Source: Chitinophagales bacterium (GTDB lineage Bacteria; Bacteroidota; Bacteroidia; Chitinophagales; Saprospiraceae). From it: a DNA stretch of 64,000 bases. The stretch covers positions 1 to 64,000 of the forward strand of contig JAAFJY010000020.1 in assembly GCA_013299105.1 (NCBI GenBank). Direction: 5' to 3'. This document shows, piece after piece, positions 25,878 through 35,386 of the stretch. How positions within the stretch are numbered: the first letter of the stretch is position 1; the number at the start of each line of letters is the position of its first letter. The translations under genes were made by a program, and so were the position numbers. The notes under the pieces were generated by a model. It was not told the DNA's origin, did no database searches, and saw only the letters and a program-made list of their open reading frames with translations.

Positions 25878-26660
25878 CTATATTTCTATCGCTATTTCGA
25901 AGCCATCATAGGCAAAATTGATCCCTTTGGGCAATGTTTCATCCATTTCAGCATGCAGTCCCATGCGGTGGCTCATGTGGGTAAAATAGGTTTGTTTGGC
26001 TTGAATTTGGGTGGCCATCGCCAGGGCTTCTTCCAGGTTCAAATGTGAATGGTGGACCTCGTGGTGCAAGGCATTGACCACCAAAATATCCAGGTTTTGC
26101 AGCTTTTTCAATTCTTCTTCGACGATGGTTTTTACATCGGTGAGGTAAGCGAAATTGCCAATTCGAAAGCCTACAATCGGCAATTGGCCATGCATGATCC
26201 CAATAGCCTGGATTTTCACACAGGTAAATTCCAGGACGCTGTTTTTGTCCAAGTCAAACAACTGCACCTGCGGCGAACCGGGGTAGCGCTCCTCCCCTTC
26301 CTTGAAAATGTAGTCAAACCGGGTTTTTAGTTCTCTTTGCACCGATTGTTGGGCAAACACGGGCATGTCCATGTCTTGTCGGAAATTGAAGGGCCGTACA
26401 TCGTCCAGACCGATGATATGGTCGTTGTGCTCATGGGTAATGAGGATGGCATCCAGTTTCTGTACTTTTGCCCGCAGCATCTGCTGCCGAAAATCAGGAC
26501 CACAGTCGATGGCGATGACCTGGTCGGCAAAACGGAGCAGAGCCGCCGTGCGCAAGCGTTGGTCCCGCGGATCGCTGGATCGACAAACCGCGCAATCACA
26601 ACCCAAGACCGGAATGCCCTGAGAAGTACCCGTACCTAGCAGTGTAATCTTTAGTTCGAT
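25878..26660 (-). CDS. MBL-fold metallo-hydrolase (PhnP/cyclic phosphodiesterase-like)
   Basis: This beta-lactamase-fold hydrolase has the metal motif THEHNDHIIGLDD (HxHxDH) and later ligands in AIGIMHGQ, AYLTDVKTI and TYFTHMSHRMGLHAEM. The family start is LLGTGTSQGIPVLGCDCAVC, whose two Cys motifs (CDCAVC) are typical of PhnP-like phosphoribosyl cyclic phosphodiesterases. That segment is encoded here upstream of the first usual start codon (a TTG at 26606). Between the in-frame stop and the motif there is no ATG, GTG or TTG. The best candidates are ATC at 26660 or ATT at 26648, overlapping the end of the preceding gene, so a rare start with translational coupling, or a sequence error, is likely. 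The length from ATC would be 260 residues. Confidence 0.8.
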   Translation of the reverse strand: MELKITLLGTGTSQGIPVLGCDCAVCRSSDPRDQRLRTAALLRFADQVIAIDCGPDFRQQMLRAKVQKLDAILITHEHNDHIIGLDDVRPFNFRQDMDMPVFAQQSVQRELKTRFDYIFKEGEERYPGSPQVQLFDLDKNSVLEFTCVKIQAIGIMHGQLPIVGFRIGNFAYLTDVKTIVEEELKKLQNLDILVVNALHHEVHHSHLNLEEALAMATQIQAKQTYFTHMSHRMGLHAEMDETLPKGINFAYDGFEIAIEI

Positions 26661-26950
26661 GGCTCCTCTTCGTTTTCTTCGGTCAATTTATTCTCTCGGA
26701 TGGCCTTGAACAACTTGGCCGACTTCTCGCTCAGTTCGGGCATCTCCCCCCAATCCACTCTTTGCAAAATATCGATCAAGACATTGATGCGGCCTTCGGT
26801 GTCAAAAAAACGATTCACAACGGCAATTTTGCGGTCTTCAACGATGCAATACCCCGAATTGAAATTGCCCTTTTCGTAGCGCACCACGTATTGCAGTTCG
26901 CCAAAAAGGGTTTCGATTTTTTTTAAAAAATGCGTGGTGTATTTGATCAT
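26651..26950 (-). CDS. Conserved hypothetical protein, 99 aa
   Basis: This small acidic cytoplasmic protein begins MIKYTTHFLKKIETLFGELQ and has a beta-rich middle (YVVRYEKGNFNSGYCIVEDR, KIAVVNRFFDTEGRINVLID). It ends in a Glu-rich tail. It appears to belong to a Bacteroidota protein family of unknown function. It lies directly upstream of the MBL hydrolase and overlaps its probable start, so the two are probably one transcript. No signal peptide, helix or catalytic motif is seen. Confidence 0.7.
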   Translation of the reverse strand: MIKYTTHFLKKIETLFGELQYVVRYEKGNFNSGYCIVEDRKIAVVNRFFDTEGRINVLIDILQRVDWGEMPELSEKSAKLFKAIRENKLTEENEEEPSN

Positions 26951-26953
26951 AAA

Positions 26954-27028
26954 GTTGAAGGGTTGAAACGTTGAAATGTTGAAGAGATGGGCCTACTTTT
27001 CAACCTTTCAACCCTTCAACATTTCAAC
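26954..27028. repeat. Nested inverted repeats built from GTTGAA units
   Basis: GTTGAAGGGTTGAAA at 26954-26968 pairs with TTTCAACCCTTCAAC at 27006-27020, and GTTGAAATGTTGAAG at 26970-26984 pairs with CTTCAACATTTCAAC at 27014-27028. The arms overlap, so alternative hairpins compete. It lies between the fumC stop (27072) and the next start (26950) and could end or modulate transcription between them. Confidence 0.55.
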
Positions 27029-27071
27029 TAAAACCAGATTTTGAAGATCCGAAAATCCCGTTTTATCCTGA

Positions 27072-28463
27072 TCACATGCCGCTGATCATGTCCTCTGGCC
27101 TTACCCATTCCTCGAATTGCTCGGCGGTAAGCAGGCCCAATTCGATGGCGGCTTCCTTGAGGGTTTTGTTCTCGGCGTGGGCTTTTTTAGCGATGGTAGC
27201 AGCATTGTCATAACCAATTTTGGTATTTAAAGCCGTTACCAGCATCAAGGATTTGTCGAGCAAGTCTTTGATGCGCACAGTATTGGGTTCGATGCCCTCA
27301 GCGCAGTGCTCATTGAAACTCACACAAGCGTCGCCGATCAGGCGGGCAGAAATCAGGAAATTGTAAATGATAACTGGCTTGAACACATTCAACTGGAAGT
27401 GCCCGTTCATGCCGCCAATGTTGATGGCTACGTCGTTGCCGATCACTTGAGCCATGGCCATCGTCATGGCTTCCGATTGGGTGGGATTCACCTTGCCGGG
27501 CATGATCGAAGAACCGGGCTCGTTGGCTGGGATGATGATTTCGCCAATGCCAGAGCGGGGTCCTGAAGCCAACAGGCGGATGTCGTTGGCGATTTTACTC
27601 AGCGAGACTGCCACCGTTTTGAGCGCCCCATGGGCTTCAACCAAAGCGTCGTGGGTAGCCAGGGCTTCAAACTTGTTGGGGGCCGTAACGTGGGGCATGC
27701 CACTCAGCTTGGCGATGTGTGCAGCCACATTTTCAGAATAGCCCGGAGGGGTGTTCAAACCCGTACCAACGGCAGTCCCTCCAAGGGCCAACTCCGCTAC
27801 GTGAGGCAGGGTGTTTTTGATGGCACGAATGCCATAAGCCAACTGTGCAGCATAAGCAGAAATTTCTTGTCCCAGGGTCATGGGCGTAGCATCCATCAAG
27901 TGGGTACGGCCAATTTTGATGACATCGGCAAATGCTTTGGCTTTGGCATCCAGGGTTTTGTGCAAGGTTTCCAAGCCAGGAATGGTCACTTCTACCAAGA
28001 TTTTATAGGCCGCAATGTGCATCGCGGTGGGAAAAGTGTCGTTGGAAGATTGCGACTTGTTCACGTCGTCGTTGGGGTGCAGGAAGGTTTTGCCATCGCC
28101 CAATTTACCGCCACGTAGAATTTCTCCACGATTGGCAATCACCTCGTTCACGTTCATGTTCGACTGGGTGCCGGAGCCCGTTTGCCACACCACCAGCGGA
28201 AAGTGTTCGTCCAATTGGCCTGCGCTGATTTCGTCGCATACCTGCGCGATCAAATCGGCTTTTTCTTTCGACAAAATGCCTGCATCAAGGTTCGTAAATG
28301 CAGCTGCTTTTTTGAGGATGGCAAAAGCACGGATGATTTCGGTGGGCATGGTTTGGCCACCAATTTTGAAATTTTCTTTTGAACGTTGGGTTTGTGCGGC
28401 CCAGTACTTGTCGGCAGGTACGTCAACGTAGCCAATACTGTCTTTTTCCTTGCGAAATTCCAT
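27072..28463 (-). CDS. fumC: Fumarate hydratase, class II
   Basis: This enzyme interconverts fumarate and malate in the citric acid cycle and is a cytoplasmic homotetramer of iron-free class II type. The start is at 28463, giving [20 protein letters not shown]. The ORF open to 28553 adds residues unlike the family. The signature [11 protein letters not shown] is present. Other family blocks are ALTAL-type core sequences such as [40 protein letters not shown], and the active-site [20 protein letters not shown]. At 463 residues it has the normal length. It is the first gene before the hypothetical protein and the MBL hydrolase on the same strand, separated from them by a hairpin region. Confidence 0.96.
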   Translation of the reverse strand: MEFRKEKDSIGYVDVPADKYWAAQTQRSKENFKIGGQTMPTEIIRAFAILKKAAAFTNLDAGILSKEKADLIAQVCDEISAGQLDEHFPLVVWQTGSGTQSNMNVNEVIANRGEILRGGKLGDGKTFLHPNDDVNKSQSSNDTFPTAMHIAAYKILVEVTIPGLETLHKTLDAKAKAFADVIKIGRTHLMDATPMTLGQEISAYAAQLAYGIRAIKNTLPHVAELALGGTAVGTGLNTPPGYSENVAAHIAKLSGMPHVTAPNKFEALATHDALVEAHGALKTVAVSLSKIANDIRLLASGPRSGIGEIIIPANEPGSSIMPGKVNPTQSEAMTMAMAQVIGNDVAINIGGMNGHFQLNVFKPVIIYNFLISARLIGDACVSFNEHCAEGIEPNTVRIKDLLDKSLMLVTALNTKIGYDNAATIAKKAHAENKTLKEAAIELGLLTAEQFEEWVRPEDMISGM

Positions 28464-28630
28464 GATGCGCTGCAAATGGTTTTGGACGGTGAATATGGTT
28501 TGGGGCCAAAATGCTTGGAGCTTTTTGGCCGCTATGGATGTTAAACCCAACAAAGGTAATGATTGTTGGCTTGGGGAGTGAATCTGTCGTTAAAAATGAT
28601 CGGTTGACAGGCTTCGCTCTTTGTTCGGTG

Positions 28631-28670
28631 GGCTTCACCCATCGCTGACATATTTCGCCCTTTCGGGGCT
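28631..28670. repeat. Intergenic palindrome-containing segment after obg
   Basis: The segment GGCTTCACCCATCGCTGACA TATTTCGCCC TTTCGGGGCT has a small stem, GCCC-CGAAA-GGGC, on the minus strand just after the obg stop. I have the impression that such segments recur in genomes of this group, but there is only this copy in the window. It may end obg transcription. Confidence 0.3.
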
Positions 28671-28676
28671 TTGAAG

Positions 28677-29873
28677 TTAGTCTTTCTCCTCAGGGTCAAA
28701 GTACCGCCCTTCTTCATCCCAGCCAGGCAGGTCTTTTTCCTTCTCATTAAAGGGCGTAAAGGGCTCCTCTACGTTGGCTGCATCAAGGCGTTGTTGACGT
28801 TTTTCGGCGCGCTGGCGTTCACGCATTTCCTCGATGGCTTTTTGGTCGCCGATTTCAATTTTCTTGATGACCTGCGATTCGGGTGCATTGATCGACTTCC
28901 ACAAGAGGTCTTTTAGCTCCACCAGACCTTGCTGGGCTACTGCGGAAATGAATACATATGGAATGTCTTGTGGAATGGTGGGCAGCAAAAGTTCTTTGAG
29001 TTCCTCGTCGATCAAGTCGCATTTGGTGATGGCCAAAACGCGGGGTTTGTCCAGCAATTCCGGGTTGAACAGGGTCAGCTCGTTCAGCAGGATATTGTAT
29101 TCCTTGGTGATGTCGTCGGTATCAGCGGGCACCATGAACAACAGGGTGGAGTTGCGTTCGATGTGGCGCAAAAAGCGCAGCCCCAAGCCCTTGCCCTCGT
29201 TGGCGCGCTCAATGATGCCGGGTATGTCGGCTACTACAAAGGATTGGTTGTCGCGGTAAGCCACAATGCCCAGGTTGGGCGTGAGGGTGGTGAAGGGGTA
29301 ATCGCCAATTTTGGGCTTCGCGGCAGAGATAACCGAAAGCAAGGTTGACTTTCCTGCGTTGGGAAAACCGACCAGACCTACATCAGCCAAAACTTTCAAT
29401 TCCAGGATTTTCCATTCCTCCAGGCCGGGATCGCCAGGCTGGGCGTAGCGGGGGTTTTGGTTGGTCGAGGATTTGAAGAAAGTATTGCCCTTGCCGCCAC
29501 GGCCACCGGGTGTAATGATGCGCTCTTCGCCGTGCTCGGTGATTTCGAATTGAATCTCGTCGGTTTCGGCGTCTTTGGCTACGGTGCCGAGGGGTACATC
29601 CAAGTAAACATCATCGCCATCGGCTCCGTGGCGGTTGTTGCCCTCGCCATTGCCGCCGGGCGTAGCAATTACGTGCTTGCGGTATTTGAGCGAAAGCAGG
29701 GTCCATACGTTGCGGTTGCCGCGCAGGATGATGTCTCCACCCCGGCCGCCGTCGCCGCCGTCAGGCCCTCCTTTCATGATCATTTTATCGCGGTAAAAAT
29801 GCACCGCCCCACGGCCACCAGCCCCGGAACGACAACAAATTTTTACATAATCTACAAAGTTCTGTTCAGCCAT
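28677..29873 (-). CDS. obg: Obg/CgtA family ribosome-assembly GTPase
   Basis: This essential GTPase binds the large ribosomal subunit and links ribosome assembly to stress signals. The N-terminal Obg domain has its glycine-rich loops ([34 protein letters not shown]). The G-domain has the P-loop GFPNAGKST at about 168, switch region [16 protein letters not shown], and the NKxD-equivalent TKCD. At 398 residues it lacks the OCT domain seen in some Firmicutes and ends in a charged tail rich in Glu, Lys and Arg, as common in Gram-negatives. The expected start [17 protein letters not shown] fits the family. Confidence 0.95.
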   Translation of the reverse strand: MAEQNFVDYVKICCRSGAGGRGAVHFYRDKMIMKGGPDGGDGGRGGDIILRGNRNVWTLLSLKYRKHVIATPGGNGEGNNRHGADGDDVYLDVPLGTVAKDAETDEIQFEITEHGEERIITPGGRGGKGNTFFKSSTNQNPRYAQPGDPGLEEWKILELKVLADVGLVGFPNAGKSTLLSVISAAKPKIGDYPFTTLTPNLGIVAYRDNQSFVVADIPGIIERANEGKGLGLRFLRHIERNSTLLFMVPADTDDITKEYNILLNELTLFNPELLDKPRVLAITKCDLIDEELKELLLPTIPQDIPYVFISAVAQQGLVELKDLLWKSINAPESQVIKKIEIGDQKAIEEMRERQRAEKRQQRLDAANVEEPFTPFNEKEKDLPGWDEEGRYFDPEEKD

Positions 29874-30002
29874 AGCTTAAAAATACCGCGTTTGAAAGGT
29901 TTTTTGGATAAAAATCGCCCTCCTAAACACACTTTTGAAAAAACCAGAACTTGAAGGTCTATGCTTTCCAAGCTCCACATTGATCAATCCTCCACAAATA
30001 TG

Positions 30003-30590
30003 TTACACCAATTTATCGACTACCGAGCACAAATTGGCAAAAACCCGATCCACACTGCCTTCACCCAAAACTTTGGCTGCACGACCATCAACTGCGTAAT
30101 GGTTATAGATGGACAGCACATCCATGTTGTAAGATTTCAGTAAACGGTGAAATTTTTGCAGCCCTTCTTTTTTTATTAGGTGAGCTACTGGTCCCAAATT
30201 TGGCTGGCGCTTTAAGAGGGTTTGTTCTTCTAGCTCCAACTGGATCAATTTTGAAATTGACTCGCCTTTTTCTTCCAAGTATAGATCCAAAGCTTTACAT
30301 TCAAAAAGATTATCGAGAAAACGATCTAAAATAAAGCCGTTTACATCTGGGCTGGACTCCAATTTCTGGTCTAAGATGAGCACCTTCGTCAAAGCAGGGA
30401 TTATCTCCCTCTTTTCGATGAAAGACTGGGCTTCAAGTGCCACCGGGTTTCCTTTTTCCATTTCTGCTTTGAGCGCATCCGGAGCAGAGAAGTGAAGTAG
30501 GTTGTATTTTTGGGCCAGCTTTTTTGCCTGTGTTCTTTTACCAGCACCGGGCGGACCCAACAATATCAGATTGATCTTCTTCTCGCTCAT
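30003..30590 (-). CDS. Degenerate adenylate-kinase paralogue (pseudoenzyme-like)
   Basis: This 195-residue protein lies 17 bases downstream of adk and is clearly its tandem duplicate: same length, same N-terminus (INLILLGPPGAGKRTQAKKL) and same C-terminal pattern (YAVDGRAAKVLGEGSVDRVF). Key residues are changed. The P-loop GSGKGTQ becomes GAGKRTQ. The AMP-site STGDMFR becomes SAPDALK, losing Thr and Arg. DGFPRT becomes LDRFLDN, losing the AMP-binding Arg. The LID arginines and the RSDD segment are gone, replaced by RQPNLGPVAHLIKKEG. The reading frame is intact with no stop over its whole length, so the gene appears maintained. It may bind nucleotides without catalysis, or act on adk itself. 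Its role is unknown. Confidence 0.85.
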   Translation of the reverse strand: MSEKKINLILLGPPGAGKRTQAKKLAQKYNLLHFSAPDALKAEMEKGNPVALEAQSFIEKREIIPALTKVLILDQKLESSPDVNGFILDRFLDNLFECKALDLYLEEKGESISKLIQLELEEQTLLKRQPNLGPVAHLIKKEGLQKFHRLLKSYNMDVLSIYNHYAVDGRAAKVLGEGSVDRVFANLCSVVDKLV

Positions 30591-30607
30591 TGGTACAGTT
30601 ACCTTGT

Positions 30608-31186
30608 TTACACCAACTGATCCACTTCCGCCGACAAAGTAGCGAAAATATCTTCGATGTTGCCGACTCCTTCAATTTTGGTAGAACGGCCGTCCGTCGC
30701 GTAATAGTCGTAAACTGGAGTAGTTTGATCCCTGTAAACCTGAAAACGATTTCTAATGACATTTTCATCGGCGTCATCTGAACGGCCAGAGACCATAGCT
30801 CTTTTTTGCAAACGCTTGACGATTTCGTCTTCATCTACCACCAGCATGATCAATTTTGAAATGGATTGTCCTTTGCTTGCCAGCAAGGCATCAAGGGCTT
30901 CACATTGTGGGATGGTGCGTGGAAAGCCGTCAAAAATGAACCCATCTACATCGGGGTTGACTTCCACGCGGTGGTTCAACATCCCAATTGTTACTGAATC
31001 CGGCACCAAATGGCCATTGTCCATGTATGATTTGGCTTCGAGTCCCAGTGGAGTCTCAGCCTTGAGCTCTTCTCTGAACATATCCCCTGTGGAGATGTGC
31101 AGCAAGTTGTATTTCTCAGCCAGATTTTGTGCTTGCGTACCTTTTCCAGATCCCGGAGGACCAAACAAAATCAAATTGATCTTCAT
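30608..31186 (-). CDS. adk: Adenylate kinase
   Basis: This enzyme transfers phosphate between ATP and AMP to balance adenine nucleotides in the cytoplasm. The start is set at 31186 (MKINLILFGPPGSGKGTQAQ); the upstream extension to 31225 adds non-family residues. The P-loop GPPGSGKGTQ, AMP motif STGDMFREEL, DGFPRTIPQCEAL and LID arginines (KRLQKRAMVSGRSDDADENV) are all present. It is the short-LID form, about 192 residues, without a zinc finger. Its neighbour downstream is the degenerate copy, apparently in the same transcript. The 1.1 kb region upstream is gene-poor. Confidence 0.95.
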   Translation of the reverse strand: MKINLILFGPPGSGKGTQAQNLAEKYNLLHISTGDMFREELKAETPLGLEAKSYMDNGHLVPDSVTIGMLNHRVEVNPDVDGFIFDGFPRTIPQCEALDALLASKGQSISKLIMLVVDEDEIVKRLQKRAMVSGRSDDADENVIRNRFQVYRDQTTPVYDYYATDGRSTKIEGVGNIEDIFATLSAEVDQLV

Positions 31187-32270
31187 CTTTAAAGCTGGTT
31201 TTGCTGTGCGTGTTGTTTTGCGCATGGGCAGAGTGTGTGCAGCAATTTACTCGGCATGGCTTTGTCTCCGATAATTGAACACCCTCAATAGGAAGTTGCA
31301 AAATAAACATCTCCCTTAAAAAATCGGACTTTGGGGTTGATTTTTTATAAAAACCCCCAAGCCGGGCCGCAAAATACCTGACTTTTGGAGAAAAAAAGGC
31401 AAAAATCATGGTTTTTTTACAAAGGCTAAATTGACGCGATGGACAGCATTTGCAATTTTCCCAAAAAAGCTTTAATTTTATCACAAATCTTTGGACGATG
31501 ATTGCACCGAAAGGTGCCAACAGACCTTCGGCAAAAATAAGTACTAAAAATATCCCTGCTTCTTTTATTATGTGATAGTTTGATAGGGAGCCTATATTTA
31601 CAAAGGCACAATTGATGCGGTTGAACAAGGTAAAACTGTTGAGGAAATCATGAAACAGATGTGGCAAGATTTTAAGATTTTTGTTCAAACACCTGCCCTG
31701 TTAGAAACTTATCTGAAAACCCATTTTGCCATAGGGAGCGTAAAATTAAAATATTTTAGAACGGGTTAAAAATAAACCTTTCCAGTTTTTAAGACGCACA
31801 CATGTCAACGTAACGATCAATGTCATGCTGGAAATCCGCAAGAATGGGTGTGTCGTGGTAAGTGTGAGTTCGAGTGAGAGGGGCTTCGAGCCGAATCTAT
31901 CGACGCAGCTAATTGGAAATGGGGTTTTTCACACTCACGCCTAAACAAGCACACTCAAGCCCAATTTTATCCGCGTGCTAAAACGGCCTCGCACACCGTA
32001 TCACGCTCCGCGTGAGCGAGGCAACGCAGTTGTGATTTGGTAAGGTTTATTCGTGGCTTGTCCCTTGGCAAAAAAATCAAGTGTTAATTCTCTTAAACCG
32101 AAAAAATCACGCTATTTGGTCTTTTCATGAAACAACACATTGGGCCGAAACTACCAAAAATATCCACCCAACTCGGCCAGCTGACAAAAACTCCACTCCC
32201 TTCACCTGATCCATCCACACATTTGCCTTATACTTGCAGTTCTATCCCAAAAACAGCGTAACGGAAATTT
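31187..32270. other. Gene-poor 1.1 kb interval
   Basis: Between adk (-) and the TonB receptor (+) I find no intact gene. The open minus-strand frame at 31116-31688 overlaps adk in another frame and has no protein-like features. The interval holds a decayed coding remnant (31587-31769), a sequence like the end of the three-copy repeat (AGGGAGCGTAAAA at 31733-31745), a dispersed-repeat piece at 31821-31843, and a hairpin with arms GCCTCGC at 31985-31991 and GCGAGGC at 32015-32021. Divergent promoters for adk and the receptor must also be here. Confidence 0.5.
31587..31769 (+). pseudogene. Possible coding remnant of unknown origin
   Basis: A 60-codon frame without a start codon reads GAYIYKGTIDAVEQGKTVEE, then IMKQMWQDFKIFVQTPALLE, then TYLKTHFA, and continues into sequence resembling the end of the three-copy repeat. 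The composition (helical, Glu/Lys/Gln-rich, hydrophobic residues well spaced) is more protein-like than the surrounding DNA. I do not recognise the family. It may be a truncated gene end. Confidence 0.25.
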
Positions 32271-34607
32271 ATGAATTGGCAAGTTTCTCGCCTTTTGGCC
32301 TATGTTCTCCTTTTTTTGCCCGTGCTTAGCTTTGCGCAAAGCTCGATTATTCGTGGCAATGTATATGATGAGGCCAATGGTCAAGCCATTGCTTTTGCAA
32401 GTGTAGCGTTGCCCGACCAAGCCGATAAAGGTGTATTTACGGATCAAAATGGTTTCTTTAGTTTTCCAGGCTTGCAGGCGGGCACCTATCGCCTGGTCAT
32501 TACATTTTTGGGCTACGAAACCCAGGAATTGAGCATCGAATTGGCCAAAGGTTCGATCGCTTATCGCCGCATCAGCTTGAAAACCACTCCCATCGAACTG
32601 GAAGGCATAGACATTTCGGGCAGCCGCAGCCAGGCCCGTGAGCAGGTCTTGGTGTCCAAAATAAGCGTTTTACCCCAGCAAATCAAAAGCCTGCCTTCGG
32701 TTGGCGGCGAAAGCGACATTTCGCAGTACCTCACCGTTTTGCCAGGGGTGATCAGCACTGGCGACCAGGGCGGACAGTTGTACATTCGTGGGGGTTCGCC
32801 CGTGCAAAATAAAATCCTGCTGGATGGTTTGCCCATTTTTAATCCTTTCCACTCCATTGGCTTATTTTCGGTGATCGAAACCGAGACCATTCGCAACGTT
32901 GATGTCTATACCGGGGGCTACAATGCCGAATATGGTGGCCGCATCTCGGCAGTAGTGGACATCAAAACCCGTGAAGGCAACAAAAAACGCTTGGGTGGCT
33001 TGGTTTCAGCCAGCCCTTTCCAGGCCAAAGCCCTGATCGAAGGGCCGATCAAGCCCTTGAAAGCCGATGGAGGAAGCAGCGTTTCATTTTTATTTACAGG
33101 AAAAACAGCTTTGATCGACCGTACTTCTCCGCAATTGTACCCTTATGCGATTGATACCAATTTTTATGCTTTTGCCCGAAAAGACACTTCACTGAGTGAT
33201 TTAAAACGCATCGGTTTGCCCTATCGCTACACCGATTTGTATGGAAAATTGTCCTTCAATGGCGACAATGGCTCCAAATTCGACTTGTTTGGTTTCAATT
33301 TCAGCGACCGCTTCAATTTTCCTGGCTTTGCGGACCTCAACTGGAGCAGCGCGGGTGGAGGCACCAATTTCCTACTGATTCCGCCCAACTCCAACCTGGT
33401 GATGAACGGCACGGTCGGTTTCAGCAATTACAACATCAGCCTGGCCGAGCGCGATGGTCGACCCCGTCAAAGTGGCATCGTCAACTACAACGCCAACCTC
33501 AACTTTACTTACTATGGCCTGAACAACCAGTTCAATTACGGCATCGAATACTATGGTTTCAACACCGATTTTCGTTTTCGCAACCTGGTGGGGCTCGATT
33601 TTCAACAGCAGGATTTTACTACGGAACTCGCAGGCTATGTCAAATGGCGGCAAGAATTGGGTAATTTGGTACTGGAGCCTGGTTTTCGCCTGCATTATTA
33701 CGCCAGCCAGGCTCGCATGTCGCTGGAGCCACGCTTGGGCTTGAAGTGGAATGCCACCAACTTTTTGCGTTTCAAGGCTGCGGGTGGAATTTATGCCCAA
33801 AACCTGATCGGCACCACCAATGACCTGGATGTGGTCAATTTCTTCATTGGCTTTTTGGCGGGGCCGGAAGAGCAATTGTTCAAACCGGGTACTCGTACGG
33901 CTGTTGACCATCGTTTGCAAAAAGCGTGGCACGCAATCTTGGGAGCGGAATTGGACCTGGGCAAAAACCTGAGCCTCAATGTCGAACCTTACCTCAAAAA
34001 TTTCCCCCAACTGATCAACATCAACCGCAACAAGCTGCGCAACTCGGATCCTGATTACATTGTAGAAACTGGTTTGGCGAAAGGCATTGACTGGTCCTTG
34101 CGTTACCAAAACAAACAGTTGCAAGGCTCTCTTTCTTACTCTTGGGCAATCGTGACCCGCGACGACGGCCAACAGGAATACCCTACCAGTTTTGACCGGC
34201 GCCACAACCTGAACGCGCTTTTGGCTTATCGTTTTGGGGCCAACAAGTCATGGGAAACCAGCTTCAGATGGAACCTGGGCAGCGGCTTCCCCTTCACCCA
34301 AACCCAGGGCTTTTACCAAAACAACAATTTCGAGCAGTTGCTGCTCACCGATCTCTTGACGGGCAATTTCCCGATTGGCATTTTATTGTCGGGAGAAATC
34401 AACGGCGGGCGCTTGCCCTGGTACCATCGCCTGGATGCCTCGATCAAACGCACTTTTGATTTGGGCAAATATGCAGCGCTGGAAACCACTTTTTCAGTGA
34501 CCAATGCTTACAACCGCGATAATGTATTTTATGTGGATCGCTTGAGTAGCCAGGTGGTTAGGCAGTTCCCAATTTTACCAGCGATTTCCATTGCCGTAAA
34601 ATTTTAG
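32271..34607 (+). CDS. TonB-dependent outer membrane receptor
   Basis: This 778-residue receptor has a signal peptide (MNWQVSRLLAYVLLFLPVLS, cleaved near FAQ). A CarboxypepD-regulatory-like domain occupies about 25-110 (IIRGNVYDEANGQAIAFASV). The plug follows with LPSVGGESDISQYLTVLPGV, LYIRGGSPVQNKILLDGLPI and VDVYTGGYNAEYGGRISAVV, and then a barrel ending FPILPAISIAVKF with a terminal Phe. No SusD-type lipoprotein or other transport gene follows. The next gene is pyrR, 46 bases on, so the two could share a transcript. The substrate cannot be read from the sequence. Confidence 0.9.
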   Translation: MNWQVSRLLAYVLLFLPVLSFAQSSIIRGNVYDEANGQAIAFASVALPDQADKGVFTDQNGFFSFPGLQAGTYRLVITFLGYETQELSIELAKGSIAYRRISLKTTPIELEGIDISGSRSQAREQVLVSKISVLPQQIKSLPSVGGESDISQYLTVLPGVISTGDQGGQLYIRGGSPVQNKILLDGLPIFNPFHSIGLFSVIETETIRNVDVYTGGYNAEYGGRISAVVDIKTREGNKKRLGGLVSASPFQAKALIEGPIKPLKADGGSSVSFLFTGKTALIDRTSPQLYPYAIDTNFYAFARKDTSLSDLKRIGLPYRYTDLYGKLSFNGDNGSKFDLFGFNFSDRFNFPGFADLNWSSAGGGTNFLLIPPNSNLVMNGTVGFSNYNISLAERDGRPRQSGIVNYNANLNFTYYGLNNQFNYGIEYYGFNTDFRFRNLVGLDFQQQDFTTELAGYVKWRQELGNLVLEPGFRLHYYASQARMSLEPRLGLKWNATNFLRFKAAGGIYAQNLIGTTNDLDVVNFFIGFLAGPEEQLFKPGTRTAVDHRLQKAWHAILGAELDLGKNLSLNVEPYLKNFPQLININRNKLRNSDPDYIVETGLAKGIDWSLRYQNKQLQGSLSYSWAIVTRDDGQQEYPTSFDRRHNLNALLAYRFGANKSWETSFRWNLGSGFPFTQTQGFYQNNNFEQLLLTDLLTGNFPIGILLSGEINGGRLPWYHRLDASIKRTFDLGKYAALETTFSVTNAYNRDNVFYVDRLSSQVVRQFPILPAISIAVKF

Positions 34608-34653
34608 TGCGACTCAAAGTTAGATTTCACAGCCAATACTTTATCTTCGCGAC

Positions 34654-35199
34654 ATGGAAACAGCCCGCCTGCTCATCGGCCCTGAACGATTTGCGCTCAC
34701 CATCGAGCGCTTGAGTCACCAATTGCTGGAAGAGTTTGATGATTTTCAGGATACTTGTTTGGTTGCCATCCAGATGGGTGGCGCACCACTTTCAGAACGC
34801 ATTTATCGCTACCTGATCGACCAATTGCAGATCGAACACATCGACTACGGCAAACTCGACATCACTTTCTACCGCGACGATTTCCGCCGCCCAGGTGCCC
34901 ACTTGCGGGCCAGTGAAAACGAGATGAATTTTGTAGTGGAAAACAAAAAAGTGATCCTGGTCGACGATGTGTTGTACACCGGGCGTACCGTTCAAGCTGC
35001 CTTAACCGCCCTTAATCACTATGGACGCCCCAAAAAAGTAGACTTGCTCACGATGGTAGATCGGCGTTTCAACCGCGAACTGCCGATACGATCCACTTTC
35101 AGCGGTCTTCGCATCGATGCCGTAGACGAGGCATACGTACAAGTTGAATGGGCAGAATTGCAAGGACAGGACCGAATCATGTTGGTCCCTAAAGAATAA
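34654..35199 (+). CDS. pyrR: PyrR, bifunctional pyrimidine regulator/uracil phosphoribosyltransferase
   Basis: This 181-residue phosphoribosyltransferase-fold protein carries the PRPP-binding loop VILVDDVLYTGRTVQAALTA and the N-terminal IQMGGAPLSERI loop. In Firmicutes PyrR binds pyr mRNA to cause attenuation and also has weak UPRTase activity. In Bacteroidota the enzyme activity is the safer assumption. It lies upstream of pyrB with a 187 bp gap holding a REP-like repeat, so the two genes of pyrimidine synthesis are adjacent but not tightly coupled. A TATCTTCG sequence 16 bases before the start might be a -7 box. Confidence 0.92.
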   Translation: METARLLIGPERFALTIERLSHQLLEEFDDFQDTCLVAIQMGGAPLSERIYRYLIDQLQIEHIDYGKLDITFYRDDFRRPGAHLRASENEMNFVVENKKVILVDDVLYTGRTVQAALTALNHYGRPKKVDLLTMVDRRFNRELPIRSTFSGLRIDAVDEAYVQVEWAELQGQDRIMLVPKE

Positions 35200-35202
35200 G
35201 AG

Positions 35203-35340
35203 CATGTTTAAAAACTATGCTTGGCCCAAAATGGTGCCGCCTAAGTCTTGATTTACGCCGTTACAAAAATGCTCATTATGCGCTGCATAACTCCGCTTTT
35301 TGCGCCTCGGCTAGACGAAAACGTGCTCATTTTTGGCTTC
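35203..35340. repeat. REP-like element, copy 1 (35 bp core shared with 42438-42472)
   Basis: The 35 bases at 35266-35300, a near-palindrome around TTATGCGCTGCATAA, are the exact reverse complement of 42438-42472. Flanks resemble each other more weakly (GTTTAAA about 58 bases before the core, and a GGC about 35 bases after). It fills the pyrR-pyrB gap. Confidence 0.7.
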
Positions 35341-35386
35341 AATCCTAATTTTAATCATCCTCTTAGAAAAACTAAGTAAACGTAAA

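Noticed and set aside
31116-31688. 190-residue minus-strand open frame upstream of adk
   Set aside because: It overlaps adk in another frame, and its residues (many Cys, Phe, Lys in AT-rich DNA) show no domain or signal. It is most likely chance.
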